A stretch of DNA of 23,231 nt from JBBQTU01 sp038213005 (GCA_038213005.1 JBBQTU010000037.1:1-23231); one strand, 5' to 3'; shown: positions 1-7,426, numbered from the stretch's first letter. Notes: a model not told the origin generated them from the sequence alone. Numbers and translations: made by a program.

Positions 1-127
1 TCGCCAACGCGTTGTCCAGCCAGTGCTCCGCCTCAGTGCCAGATGCGCTCTCCTTCTCACATCCAACCAGCACTAGTAACCCTGTCATCAACAGCACTAC
101 ACGGTATGTTGCGGGAGAGTCAAACAT
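1..127 (-). CDS. Putative lipoprotein, N-terminal part only (runs off left edge)
   Basis: The minus strand from the ATG at 127 reads open to the window edge, 42 codons. The N-terminus is a lipoprotein signal: a short polar start (MFDSPATYR), a hydrophobic core and the lipobox LVGC with Cys at residue 23, followed by a charged stretch (EKES). A strong Shine-Dalgarno AAGGAG lies 5 nt upstream of the ATG and fixes the start. The protein would be exported and lipid-anchored; the mature part is too short here to name a family. It follows the exported LEPR-motif gene on the same strand after a spacer of 97 bp, so the two may be co-transcribed. Function unknown. Confidence 0.72.
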   Translation of the reverse strand, partial: MFDSPATYRVVLLMTGLLVLVGCEKESASGTEAEHWLDNALA

Positions 128-190
128 TCCTGCTCCTTAGGTCCGCATCGGAGGGCCAAGCCACGTACGCCCTCTCAAGCGGGGCAGTCT

Positions 191-210
191 GCGCCGATGA
201 ATCTCGGCGC
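191..210 (-). terminator. Short GC hairpin between two minus-strand genes
   Basis: GCGCCGA and TCGGCGC form a perfect 7-bp stem with a 6-nt loop in the 97-bp spacer. On the minus strand it lies just after the stop of the LEPR-motif gene. No T-tract follows, so a Rho-independent terminator is only a possibility; it may simply be an RNA-stabilising hairpin. Confidence 0.3.
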
Positions 211-224
211 AAGCTTCCGCGTCG

Positions 225-1500
225 CTATGCACGAAGACTACCGAGGCTCCAATTGGCGGCGATAATGTTATTCATGTTGACCTCAACCTCATAGATGTGG
301 CCCGCATTGCCAAGCGTGGGATATCCCGCCTGTACGGCCGCCGCTGGAGTGGCAAATGCGTCCGATCCGCCATATCGGTAGTCAATGATGTCAGAAAGTG
401 TGCCGACGACCTTTATCTGCGTCAGTTGCAGATCGGAATAGTCGTCTTCCGGCCCAACCACATGGTGTAGTTCGCGGTGCATTTTGAAGTACACCGTCAT
501 CCCCGAAAGCCCAGCATGGCCAAGGGCATAATGCAGATCCGATAGACCGGTGAAGTTGATTGAGTTAGCAGCCTTACCGTCGCTCTCCAGCAGCGTATAC
601 CCTCCTACCCAATCTGAGTCTGCGCCGACCGCCGGGGCATGAGCCCTCAGATCCTCATAGTTGGCATCGAAGGTATTCCAGATCAGAGCGTCCATCTGCG
701 GTGATGCGACGATGTCTTGCGGCAGAGCAGACGTACTGTTTGAAGCGAATACAGCCTTCTTGGCATTTCCCTGGACATTAACGAAGTTAGCTCCCACGTG
801 GTGATCCAGCCGCACATCCGAGGAGGCAATAGTCGTACTCACGTTTGTCGCGCCGCTGAGGCCCTGATTCGTGACGAAGCAATACACAAAATTGGCGGCA
901 TGCGGGCAACCTACCAAGCTGCCTCCGGTGTAGGTGCGTCCGAGTGCAGAGACAGCTTGGTCGTATTGGTATTGGTCAACAATCTTGAACTGGTGCGGGT
1001 CCTTAGCTGCCACCTCTTCTCCCTGCAGTTTACCGTCGCCATTGTAGTCAAAGCCAAACTCGATCTCTGCGTCGGTTGCATAGTCAGCACCTATGTGTGT
1101 CCCGGGTGAATTGGCATGCATAGATACCTGGTTACCACTCCACGATGCCGTTGCGATGTTGCGCGCGGCTGTAGCTGGAATAGTTTGCGAAACTGGCCGT
1201 CTGAAGTTCGCGCAGCGGCTGTTTGTCGATGGCGATGGCCGCATCGTCAGCAGTGTTGATGGCAGGATTGCTGCCGTCGAAAGCACTGTTGTTGTAGAAG
1301 AGATAAGCACCGGTGATCGTGGAGAGCATCTGGCGCTGCTCGAGCGTATCCATCACCGCGCAAGCAAGCAAAGCATTCCGGCGACCGACAGTGGTCCTGC
1401 TTCGCGACGGACGGTCAGGCGAAGAAGCGCCCGCCACCCCGGCCAAACGATTACCACTTTGAGGCGTATTGCCCCCCCCCTTGCGTGATGCTGCTTTCAT
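225..1500 (-). pseudogene. Exported planctomycete LEPR-motif protein, interrupted by a frameshift
   Basis: Two minus-strand reading frames overlap and belong together. The first starts at the ATG at 1500 (Shine-Dalgarno GGAAGGA just upstream), contains a basic N-terminus, a short hydrophobic segment and LEQRQMLS, a variant of the planctomycete LEPRxLLS export motif, then a segment with YNNSAFDG and DDAAIA that recurs in planctomycete surface proteins; it stops at 1132. The second frame is open to 225 and carries the body, including an EF-hand or dockerin-like calcium loop DYNGDGKLQGEE. Passing from one to the other needs a +1 shift (one extra base, or two lost), probably between about 1132 and 1200. 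Intact, it would be about 420 residues and secreted. It could be a decaying gene or a sequencing error; sequence alone cannot decide. A run of nine G (coding strand) lies near the 5' end. Confidence 0.6.
1472..1480. repeat. Homopolymer of nine C (G9 on coding strand)
   Basis: A C9 run encodes three consecutive glycines at codons 8-10 of the LEPR-motif exported protein. Runs of this length are prone to slippage in replication and to sequencing error. In its present length it keeps the LEQRQMLS motif in frame with the ATG at 1500. Confidence 0.8.
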
Positions 1501-1659
1501 GATCTTTCCTTCCCATAGCACGGGCTGGCGTAACGTACTTGCGCCATACCCTGATTGCGGACAGGCAGGTTGCCGGTCCTGGAGTTCACCCTGATCTGGC
1601 CGACCCCGCCACTGCCGGGGGTTGACCGATTCCCGCTGCCGATCTCACTCCAAATGAAG

Positions 1660-1688
1660 ATGCTATAGACCTGAAGTCTTGCTGTCAA
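1660..1688 (-). promoter_or_regulatory. Candidate sigma-70 promoter of the LEPR-motif gene
   Basis: On the minus strand a perfect TTGACA (1688-1683) is followed after 17 bp by TAGCAT (1665-1660), a 4/6 match to TATAAT. Transcription would start near 1653 and give a GC-rich leader of about 150 nt before the ATG at 1500. Based on consensus match only. Confidence 0.4.
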
Positions 1689-1841
1689 GAAAATTTATTG
1701 CAGCTAAACCCAATCATAATGTGTTGCCGATTCAACGCCGACTTTGCTCCCCCAAACGCGGCAATCCCTCCCCTATCGCCCGACCGGCCCCAACCCCCGG
1801 CCACCCTCGAATTGCATCAGCTTGCTGTCAGCCTCCAACCT

Positions 1842-1876
1842 GGCATTTGGCATTTAGCATTTAGCATTTAGCATTC
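1842..1876. repeat. Heptameric tandem repeat, consensus AGCATTT, five units
   Basis: Five head-to-tail 7-mers can be read: GGCATTT, GGCATTT, AGCATTT, AGCATTT, AGCATTC. The block is AT-rich against a GC-rich background and lies in a spacer. It resembles the short tandemly repeated heptamers known from spacers of heterocyst-forming cyanobacteria. Confidence 0.85.
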
Positions 1877-2076
1877 GTCTCCCATGACTTTCCTCTTGAC
1901 CGGCCAATTCCCACCCCCTATACTTACCCGAATAGCAGTGCGCGGAATCCCCGCGCCAAGTGGTGCTCTTTGACAAGTGAATACCCATGAATCATGGTCG
2001 CCACAACGCACCAGCTAGGTCCAATAGCGGATGCCAGCTATCCTACCTAACGCGTGCGATTTTGATCTGGGGCGGT

Positions 2077-2127
2077 TACGTTCTACGTTTTAGGTTTTGC
2101 CTCATCTCACGCTTGACGTATCACGTT
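2077..2127. repeat. Degenerate heptameric repeat, core ACGTT
   Basis: TACGTTC, TACGTTT and TAGGTTT follow one another (2077-2097); after nine bases TCACGCT, TGACGTA and TCACGTT follow (2107-2127). All units are 7 nt and most share the core ACG(T)T, so this is a second, more diverged period-7 block in the same spacer. Confidence 0.65.
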
Positions 2128-2138
2128 CGCCCCCCCTG

Positions 2139-2166
2139 ATGACTAATGACTTATGACTAATGACCA
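2139..2166. repeat. Heptameric tandem repeat, consensus ATGACTA, four units
   Basis: Units are ATGACTA, ATGACTT, ATGACTA, ATGACCA, with no gaps. The word differs from the two neighbouring heptamer blocks but the period is the same. Confidence 0.85.
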
Positions 2167-2417
2167 ACCAAAAAAGAAACTTGATCATCTGACCCCCTCA
2201 ATCACACGTAACTCCTTGTCAATACTGGTCTCCCGACCCCCTCCCCCCACCCCTGCAAAACCTGCGCGTCTTGCCCCTCAGATCGCACGTAAGTCATCGA
2301 AGCCAGGAGCGGCACTGTGGGGAATAGGGACGCGAGAGCGTGACGAGCAGTGGGTGAGGGACCAGACGAGGGGCCGACTGAAGTCGGCTCCACTTTATCG
2401 ATGAAGGCATTTCCTAT

Positions 2418-2447
2418 ATCTGTGGTCATCTGTGTCCCATCTGTGGC
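2418..2447. repeat. CACAGATG-type spacer repeat, three units
   Basis: On the minus strand CACAGATG, CACAGATG and CACAGAT occur at intervals of 11 and 10 nt, just downstream of the lpdA stop. The same word series (TTTGCCACAGATGG...ACACAGATG) is familiar from dispersed spacer repeats in several bacterial phyla; that familiarity is from memory and not checked. Confidence 0.7.
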
Positions 2448-2470
2448 AAAGAACTCCTTGGGATAATCGC

Positions 2471-3865
2471 CTACAGGTGAATCGCCCGGCCGAAGGCGAC
2501 GCCGGCGGCTTCCATGATTGCCTCGGACATGGTGGGATGCGGGTGCATCGCCTCGATGATCTGGTCCTCGGTGGTCTCCAGTTTTCGGGCGACCACCAAG
2601 CCGGCGAGCATCTCGGTGACATTCTCGCCGATCATGTGGGCTCCCAGCAGGGCGCCGGTCTTGGCGTCGAAAATGAGCTTGGTGAACCCTTCGGTCTGCC
2701 CGGCCGCCAGTGCTCGGCCGCTGGCGGCGAAGGGGAACTTGCCGATCTTGATGTCGCGGTTGTCCTCGCGGCACTTTCTCTCGGTCAGGCCCACGCTGGC
2801 AACCTGGGGATGGGTGTAGGTGCAGCCGGGGACGTTGGCGTAGTCGATGGTCTCGGCGTGAACACCGCAGATGTGCTCAACGCAGGCAACGGCCTCGTGG
2901 TGGGCGACATGCGCCAGCCACGGCGGGCCGATCACATCGCCGGCGGCCCAGATGCCCCGAACGCTCGTCTGATAACTGGCGTCGACCTTAATGTGATTCT
3001 TGACCAACTCGATCGTCAGGTCCAGGCCGAACAGGCCTTGGATGTTGCCCGTGACGCCGACGGCCAGGAGGACCTTGTCGGCTTCGATGGTCTGGACGCC
3101 GCGGGAGTTGCTGACGGTGAGCTTCACGCCGGTGCCGGTCTTCTCAACCTGCTGGGTCCTGGTCCTGGTGTGGACGTCGATCCCGCGCTTTGCGAAAGAA
3201 CGTTCCAGCACGATCGAGCAGTCTTCATCCTCGATGGGCAGGATGTGGTCGAGCATCTCGATCAGGGTGACCTTGGTGCCCAGGGCATTGTAGAAGTCGG
3301 AGAACTCGCACCCGATGGCGCCGGCGCCGATGATGGCAAGGTGTTTGGGCTGCTGCTTGAGCGACATGGCCTCGCGGGAGGAGATGATGCGATCGCCGTC
3401 GAAGTCGATGCCCGGCAGGGCGCGGGCCCGCGCGCCGGTAGCGATGAGGATGTCTTTGGCGGTGATGTCCTGTGCCCCGGCACTGCTGACCAGCCTGATC
3501 TTGCCGGCGGCTAGAACGGTAGCGGTGCCCCGCTCGTGCTTGACGCCGTACTTGCTGAACAGGTGGGCGATGCCTTTGGAGAGTTTGCCGGCGATATCGC
3601 GACTTCGGCCAATGATCGCTGAAAAGTCGATGGACAGGTTGTCAAAACTGACGCCCCACTCTGCGGGATGCTCGCGCAAGCGGCGGATGAACGCCCCACT
3701 CTCCAGGAGGGCCTTGGTGGGGATGCAGCCCCAGTTCAAGCACGTCCCGCCGAGATCCTCTTTCTCAACGCACAGGACGCGTTTCTTGAGTTGGCCTGCG
3801 CGGATGGCGGCGGCATAGCCAGCCGGTCCGCCGCCGATTACGACAATGTCATACTGATAGTTCAT
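2471..3865 (-). CDS. lpdA: Dihydrolipoyl dehydrogenase (E3)
   Basis: This 464-residue flavoprotein reoxidises dihydrolipoamide of 2-oxoacid dehydrogenase complexes or the glycine cleavage system, passing electrons through a disulfide and FAD to NAD+. The sequence shows the FAD-binding GGGPAG near residue 11, the redox-active disulfide GGTCLNWGCIPTK (Cys42, Cys47), the NAD-binding GAGAIG in the middle, the second FAD motif GIWAAGDV, and the dimer-interface HPHPTMSE (His441/His443, Glu448) near the C-terminus. Length and all catalytic residues are those of a complete, active enzyme. The start ATG is preceded by GGAGAG at a slightly long distance. It follows the PhyH-like gene by 29 bp on the same strand and may be co-transcribed. 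No E1 or E2 subunit is in the window, so its complex is unknown. Confidence 0.96.
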   Translation of the reverse strand: MNYQYDIVVIGGGPAGYAAAIRAGQLKKRVLCVEKEDLGGTCLNWGCIPTKALLESGAFIRRLREHPAEWGVSFDNLSIDFSAIIGRSRDIAGKLSKGIAHLFSKYGVKHERGTATVLAAGKIRLVSSAGAQDITAKDILIATGARARALPGIDFDGDRIISSREAMSLKQQPKHLAIIGAGAIGCEFSDFYNALGTKVTLIEMLDHILPIEDEDCSIVLERSFAKRGIDVHTRTRTQQVEKTGTGVKLTVSNSRGVQTIEADKVLLAVGVTGNIQGLFGLDLTIELVKNHIKVDASYQTSVRGIWAAGDVIGPPWLAHVAHHEAVACVEHICGVHAETIDYANVPGCTYTHPQVASVGLTERKCREDNRDIKIGKFPFAASGRALAAGQTEGFTKLIFDAKTGALLGAHMIGENVTEMLAGLVVARKLETTEDQIIEAMHPHPTMSEAIMEAAGVAFGRAIHL

Positions 3866-3894
3866 CTTCGCTTGGGCTCTCCTACCCAGCGAGT

Positions 3895-4746
3895 CTAGGC
3901 GGAGGCCGCGGGAACTTCAAAGTCGGGGAGAGTCACAAGCACCGGATTGAGTTCTGTGGCGACCGGCTCGCCGATCTTTGCGCCGGGCATCCACGTTCTC
4001 CAGTCGGAAGCCTGGGCGCGGTTGCGGGGCTCCGTGAGATGGATGCCGTCTTCCATGTAGATGATTGTCATGACCTTACGCGGCTGGGAGCTTTGATTGG
4101 CGCCTGCGTGGTGATAGTTCCAGCCGCTGTGGAAGCTGACTTCGCCCAGGTCAAAGGCCGTTTCGTTGATGGGGAACGCGGCCTGCTTGAGGGCTGCCTG
4201 AAGGCGCTGTTCGCTCTCGTCGCTGATCTCAAGGTCGCGGCCAAAGTCCATGGTCTGGCTTCCGGCGGCGAACGCCAGAGGCCCCATCTCCAGCGGCGTG
4301 GCTTGCAGCGGAACCCAGACGGTGCAGGTATTTGGGCTGGAAAGCGGCCAGTAGAACTGGTCGGCGTGCCAGGGGGTGATGCCGCCGCTGGCTTCCTTGT
4401 ACAGGGCCTGGTCGTGATAGAGTCGGATGCCTTTGACGCCCATAAGATCGGCCGCGAGGCGCGCCAGACGCCTGCTGAAGACGAATTCCGCGACGGCCTC
4501 TGATTTTGTCCAAAGATTCATCACCTGAAGGAAAGCCCGCTCGTAGGTGCTGCGCTGGCTCATGGGCTTAGTGAGGGTGTTCAGTTCCAGCACCTTGCTG
4601 GTGATGGCCTGGCCGTAGTAGTCGAGCAACTGCGGCGAAAGCACGTGCTTGAGTTTCACGAAGCCCTGGGTGCGGAAATGCTGGATCTGCGCTGCGGTCA
4701 GCTTGAACGGGTCATGCAGTTCTGCTGTGATTGCATCGGCGGTCAT
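3895..4746 (-). CDS. Phytanoyl-CoA dioxygenase (PhyH) family Fe(II)/2-oxoglutarate oxygenase
   Basis: The 283-residue protein belongs to the PhyH family of non-haem iron, 2-oxoglutarate-dependent oxygenases, which hydroxylate small molecules or lipids. The iron-binding facial triad is visible: WHADQFYW gives His127 and Asp129, and YHHAGANQ gives the distal His (about 213); an Arg ten residues later (PRK) would hold 2-oxoglutarate. The N-terminal part (GFVKLKHVLS) is the usual helix-strand entry of the fold. I choose the ATG at 4746, which has GGAG nine bases upstream; a GTG at 4770 would add eight residues but without a better ribosome site. The gene lies 29 bp upstream of lpdA on the same strand. 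Its substrate cannot be told from the sequence; the family includes ectoine hydroxylase and many uncharacterised enzymes. Confidence 0.85.
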   Translation of the reverse strand: MTADAITAELHDPFKLTAAQIQHFRTQGFVKLKHVLSPQLLDYYGQAITSKVLELNTLTKPMSQRSTYERAFLQVMNLWTKSEAVAEFVFSRRLARLAADLMGVKGIRLYHDQALYKEASGGITPWHADQFYWPLSSPNTCTVWVPLQATPLEMGPLAFAAGSQTMDFGRDLEISDESEQRLQAALKQAAFPINETAFDLGEVSFHSGWNYHHAGANQSSQPRKVMTIIYMEDGIHLTEPRNRAQASDWRTWMPGAKIGEPVATELNPVLVTLPDFEVPAASA

Positions 4747-4892
4747 GGTCTGTGTCTCCGTTGTTGGCACTGTTGATTATTGGGCGTATGCGGTGGCCGG
4801 GACTACACGAGCATTGTCCGCGACTGGTATCTTCTTGCGCGACGGCGAGATGGAATCGCGTCGGCAGAAGGTGGCAGAAAACGCAAACATGA

Positions 4893-4919
4893 ACCGCCAG
4901 ACAACGGTTGTCTGGCGGT
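4893..4919. repeat. Perfect 27-bp palindrome in divergent spacer
   Basis: ACCGCCAGACAAC, a central G, then GTTGTCTGGCGGT: 13-nt arms with no mismatch. In RNA it gives a strong hairpin. It lies about 150 bp upstream of the minus-strand PhyH-like gene and 208 bp upstream of the plus-strand lipoprotein gene. On the minus strand the sequence after it is moderately T-rich but has no true T-run, so a dyad operator and a terminator are both possible. Confidence 0.75.
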
Positions 4920-5091
4920 GCTCCGCTTTCGCGGTTCGCCTATTGCCATGGTGTTGTCAACCTAGTGCCACGTCTTCTGGAGGCTCACGCCCCGGCTTTC
5001 GCCGACCATTAACGGAGTCCAGCAACAAATGGTCCGGTTGAATGCGGGCTGGAGCCGGGCATCCGTGCGCATTTGTGTGGCGCGCCCCGCG

Positions 5092-5120
5092 TTTACCTCG
5101 TCCACTCATGCACCTATACT
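5092..5120 (+). promoter_or_regulatory. Sigma-70 promoter for a probable leaderless transcript
   Basis: TTTACC (5092-5097) and TATACT (5115-5120) are separated by exactly 17 bp. The ATG of the lipoprotein gene begins 8 nt after the -10 box, where transcription would be expected to start, and there is no Shine-Dalgarno sequence. The mRNA is therefore predicted to begin at or next to the A of the start codon. Confidence 0.55.
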
Positions 5121-5127
5121 TTGCCCC

Positions 5128-5601
5128 ATGCGCACTATCGCTCTATTCTCGACACTGTTGCTGATGCTGGCGGCCTTGGGGTGTTCTGATACGAAAACCT
5201 ACAGCTTCCAGGTCAGCGTAAAGAACGCCACGACCCGACCGATCACCATCTGGCTGGTCAAGGAAGGTCCGCCGGAGGAGAAGGGGTGGCGATCGCCGGA
5301 GCAACTGGCGATGTCGGTGCCTCAGCAGGAGGAGCGCATCGGGGGGCGGGTGGTTCCTCCAGGAAAGACGGCCGACACCGCAACGGTTACAGGGAAATTC
5401 CTTCCCGGCAGCTATGCCTGGCTGCGGGTGTACGATGGCCCGACGCACCTGTCTGAGATTCTGGCGACCAGCCGCGGCAATCCGTCCCGACTGGACATCC
5501 CACTGGACCCTGGGGTCAGCCAGATCGTGATCAAGGACAAGGCTGGGCGCATATCGGCAACGACGGCCGCGGAAACCGACCCGAAGCCTCTGGTCCCCTG
5601 A
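5128..5601 (+). CDS. Small lipoprotein of unknown function
   Basis: 157 residues. The N-terminus MRTIALF plus a hydrophobic stretch ending in LAALGC (Cys19) is a lipoprotein signal, slightly off the usual lipobox at -2. The mature part alternates polar and hydrophobic residues as in a beta-sandwich (YSFQVSVKNATTRPITIWLV) and has no motif I recognise. The ATG at 5128 is chosen because the reading frame upstream has no signal peptide and the promoter at 5092-5120 points exactly to this codon. The stop lies 86 bp before the first ATP synthase gene on the same strand, so read-through into that operon is possible; no clear terminator was seen between them. Exported and membrane-anchored by prediction; role unknown. 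Confidence 0.75.
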   Translation: MRTIALFSTLLLMLAALGCSDTKTYSFQVSVKNATTRPITIWLVKEGPPEEKGWRSPEQLAMSVPQQEERIGGRVVPPGKTADTATVTGKFLPGSYAWLRVYDGPTHLSEILATSRGNPSRLDIPLDPGVSQIVIKDKAGRISATTAAETDPKPLVP

Positions 5602-5687
5602 CGTATTCGCAGATTTGATCTTCGGTTTCTGGCGAGACCAGGATACGCTCGAACGACTGCGGCGTCTCACCGCCGCGAGGGTATGGT

Positions 5688-5897
5688 ATGGCCGACGACG
5701 ATCAGCGTGGTATGGGCAGCGCCCTCTCGATGGGGCTGGAGATCGCCGTCGGCGTTGGGATGGGGCTCTACGCCGGCACGTGGCTGGACAAGCGATATGG
5801 CTGGGCGCCTTGGGGCGCGCTAGTAGGCAGTATGCTCGGCATGTGTGCCGGGCTGTACCTGGTGATCAAACAGGCTAATCAGATAAACAAGGATTGA
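5688..5897 (+). CDS. atpZ: AtpZ/AtpI-like ATP synthase accessory protein
   Basis: A 69-residue membrane protein with two predicted transmembrane helices (about residues 13-31 and 40-62) joined by a short loop (TWLDKRYGWAPWG). Position at the head of an F-type ATP synthase operon, size and the glycine-rich helices with a LDKRYG-like loop match the AtpZ/AtpI family. Such proteins assist c-ring assembly or carry Mg2+/Ca2+ in some bacteria; which applies here is not known. The ATG has GAGGG six bases upstream. Its stop TGA overlaps a possible TTG start of the next gene. Confidence 0.8.
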   Translation: MADDDQRGMGSALSMGLEIAVGVGMGLYAGTWLDKRYGWAPWGALVGSMLGMCAGLYLVIKQANQINKD

Positions 5898-5902
5898 CCC
5901 CA

Positions 5903-6334
5903 TTGCTTTGGCTGGCTCCTCTGGTTTTTCTCGCGATCGGCGCTGCTGGCGCCGCAGTGATGCAATGGGCTGGCAGGCCGGTCTACGGACAGGACCTGAT
6001 CCTCATCGGCGGGGGCATCGCCCTGGCCGCTGAACTGAGCCTGCTTGCGATCCGCATGCTCAGGGGCAACGACCAGGCGGCGGCATCCCAGGCGGGGCTG
6101 ACCGGCATGGTCCTGCTGATGCTGCTGGCGGTCGGAATCCTGGCGGCCGGGCGTTTCATGGGGCTCATCGGCCACCCCGAGGCGCTGACCCAGTGGTCGC
6201 CGATCTTTTTTCTCTGTGCGCTGATTCTGGTAGCGGGCGACGCAATCCGTACAATCCGCCGGGCTCCGGCTCTGAAGGCAAAGCCGGCCGGCCCGGAGGA
6301 ACCTGCAGACAAGACAGGGAATGAGCATGTTTAG
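5903..6334 (+). CDS. Four-helix membrane protein in the ATP synthase operon (AtpI/AtpR-like position)
   Basis: About 143 residues with four hydrophobic segments (roughly 4-22, 30-50, 67-85, 100-117 of the longer form) and a basic, proline- and alanine-rich tail that ends near GNEHV. I do not recognise a family by motif; its place between atpZ and atpB is where AtpI- or AtpR-like assembly proteins sit in other operons, so a role in Fo assembly is an inference. No ATG exists near the 5' end. The TTG at 5903 has AAGGA at a 9-nt distance; a TTG at 5894 would overlap the atpZ stop but leaves no room for a ribosome site. The 3' end overlaps the start of atpB. Confidence 0.7.
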   Translation: MLWLAPLVFLAIGAAGAAVMQWAGRPVYGQDLILIGGGIALAAELSLLAIRMLRGNDQAAASQAGLTGMVLLMLLAVGILAAGRFMGLIGHPEALTQWSPIFFLCALILVAGDAIRTIRRAPALKAKPAGPEEPADKTGNEHV

Positions 6335-7289
6335 TCTTCTGGCATCCAGCGATCCGATTGAGCATATCCTGCCGCATCCACTGTTCACCTGGAACATCGG
6401 CGGGCACGCGATTCTCGTCACCAATCAGATGCTCATGGCCGTGGTGGCCGCGGTGCTGATGCTGCTGATCTTTCCGGCGCTATTTCGCAAGGCACAGACG
6501 CAGGCTCCCCACGGCTCGCGGAACTTCTTTGAGGCCATCCTGAGTTTCCTGCGCGATGAGGTTTTCCGCCCGGCCCTGAAGGACAAGACCGACCGCTTTG
6601 TTCCTTTCCTATGGACGCTGTTTTTCTTCATCCTGTTCTGCAACCTGCTGGGGCAGATTCCCATTGCCGACATCGTATCGCTGATCACCCACGGCAAGCA
6701 GACTCATGTTGGCGGCACCGCGACGGGCAATATCAACGCCACCGGTGCTCTGGCCGTGTGCGCTTTTCTTATGATTCACATCAGCGGCGTTGCCCAGGTG
6801 CTGCGCGAGCTGATCGGCGGAACGTATGGCCATCACGCCCATGCCTCGGACCCAGAACACGGTGCCCACGCAGGTCATGGCATGAATGCCGTCATGGCGC
6901 TTCCGCTGGCGCCTTTTCTATATCTCTGGAACTTCGCCCCGCATCCGTTCAAGCCGCAGCACGGCCAGTCACCGATCCTGTGGGTGCTGGACATTCCGAT
7001 GTGGGCGTTCCTGCTCATCCTTGAGATCATCGGCGCCGTCATCAAGCCGTTTGCCCTGATGATTCGTCTGTTCGCCAATATGATCGCCGGTCACCTGGTG
7101 CTGGCGGTGCTGATCGGGTTTATCGCGACGATGCCGACGATCCTGGGGCAGATCGGCGTGGCGCTACCCGTAACGCCGCTGGTGCTGCTGATCCGGCTGC
7201 TGGAACTGTTTGTCGCCTTCCTTCAGGCGTACATATTTACGTTCCTGACGACACTGTTTATCGCGGCCGCGGTCGCCCCGGAACACTAA
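6327..7289 (+). CDS. atpB: ATP synthase Fo subunit a
   Basis: Subunit a forms the two proton half-channels against the c-ring. The essential arginine is in KPFALMIRLFANMIAGH (Arg247 of the 320-residue form), the helix-4 glutamate in LLILEIIG, and the conserved C-terminal ELFVAFLQAYIFTFLTTLF with the interacting Gln is complete. Five to six transmembrane helices are visible. A histidine-rich loop (YGHHAHA...HGAHAGHG, about residues 168-184) sits between helices and is longer than in E. coli; its role is unknown. I prefer the ATG at 6327, with AGGGA six bases upstream, over the ATG at 6321, which would abut the ribosome site. It overlaps the preceding gene by 8 bp, suggesting coupled translation. 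A 137-bp spacer to atpE follows. Confidence 0.96.
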   Translation: MFSLLASSDPIEHILPHPLFTWNIGGHAILVTNQMLMAVVAAVLMLLIFPALFRKAQTQAPHGSRNFFEAILSFLRDEVFRPALKDKTDRFVPFLWTLFFFILFCNLLGQIPIADIVSLITHGKQTHVGGTATGNINATGALAVCAFLMIHISGVAQVLRELIGGTYGHHAHASDPEHGAHAGHGMNAVMALPLAPFLYLWNFAPHPFKPQHGQSPILWVLDIPMWAFLLILEIIGAVIKPFALMIRLFANMIAGHLVLAVLIGFIATMPTILGQIGVALPVTPLVLLIRLLELFVAFLQAYIFTFLTTLFIAAAVAPEH

Positions 7290-7396
7290 TGGACTTCGCC
7301 CGGGCAGCCGACGCCTTGGGCACTTTTAACTTAAGTTCGGCGCTGTACATCTTGTGGCTCGTGCGGATATCTGATCTCCCGCCGGGTCGCGCATGA

Positions 7397-7415
7397 TCCG
7401 GACCACGAGTCCGGA
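7397..7415 (+). promoter_or_regulatory. Hairpin overlapping the atpE ribosome binding site
   Basis: TCCGGAC, loop CACGA, GTCCGGA: a perfect 7-bp stem whose 3' arm runs into the atpE Shine-Dalgarno GGAAGGAG (7413-7420). It could limit or enhance atpE translation or mark an mRNA processing site. The role is inferred from position only. Confidence 0.55.
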
Positions 7416-7426
7416 AGGAGACTGGT

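Larger units (their letters stand above)
1501..2470. other. Non-coding spacer with a patchwork of word repeats
   Basis: No convincing gene was seen on either strand over about 970 bp; the short open frames here have no start signal or family features. The stretch holds the candidate promoter at 1660-1688, three blocks of heptameric tandem repeats (1842-1876, 2077-2127, 2139-2166), a CACAGATG-type repeat (2418-2447), and a hairpin at 2016-2049 with arms TAGGT/ACCTA and ATAGC/GCTAT. An isolated TTGACA at 1970-1975 has no good -10 partner. It separates two minus-strand genes. Confidence 0.6.
4747..5127. other. Divergent intergenic region between PhyH-like gene and lipoprotein gene
   Basis: About 380 bp without a supported gene. 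It holds a perfect 27-bp palindrome (4893-4919) and, at its right end, the leaderless-type promoter of the lipoprotein gene (5092-5120). Nothing else recognisable was seen. Confidence 0.6.

Noticed and set aside
43..294. 83-codon plus-strand open frame at the left end
   Set aside because: It lies opposite the lipoprotein start, which has a clear signal peptide and ribosome site, and it has no such features itself.
1501..1653. Riboswitch in the leader of the LEPR-motif gene
   Set aside because: The leader is GC-rich and could fold, but I could not match any riboswitch core such as the cobalamin or cyclic-di-GMP type.
1497..1688. 63-codon minus-strand frame upstream of the LEPR-motif gene
   Set aside because: It begins at a TTG inside the candidate -35 box, has no ribosome site and no recognisable protein pattern; more likely leader sequence.
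1842..2166. CRISPR array
   Set aside because: Units are 7 nt, contiguous and without unique spacers; no cas gene is near.
2432..3514. 360-codon plus-strand frame opposite lpdA
   Set aside because: It is the complement of a gene with all lipoamide dehydrogenase motifs; long antisense frames are expected at this GC content.
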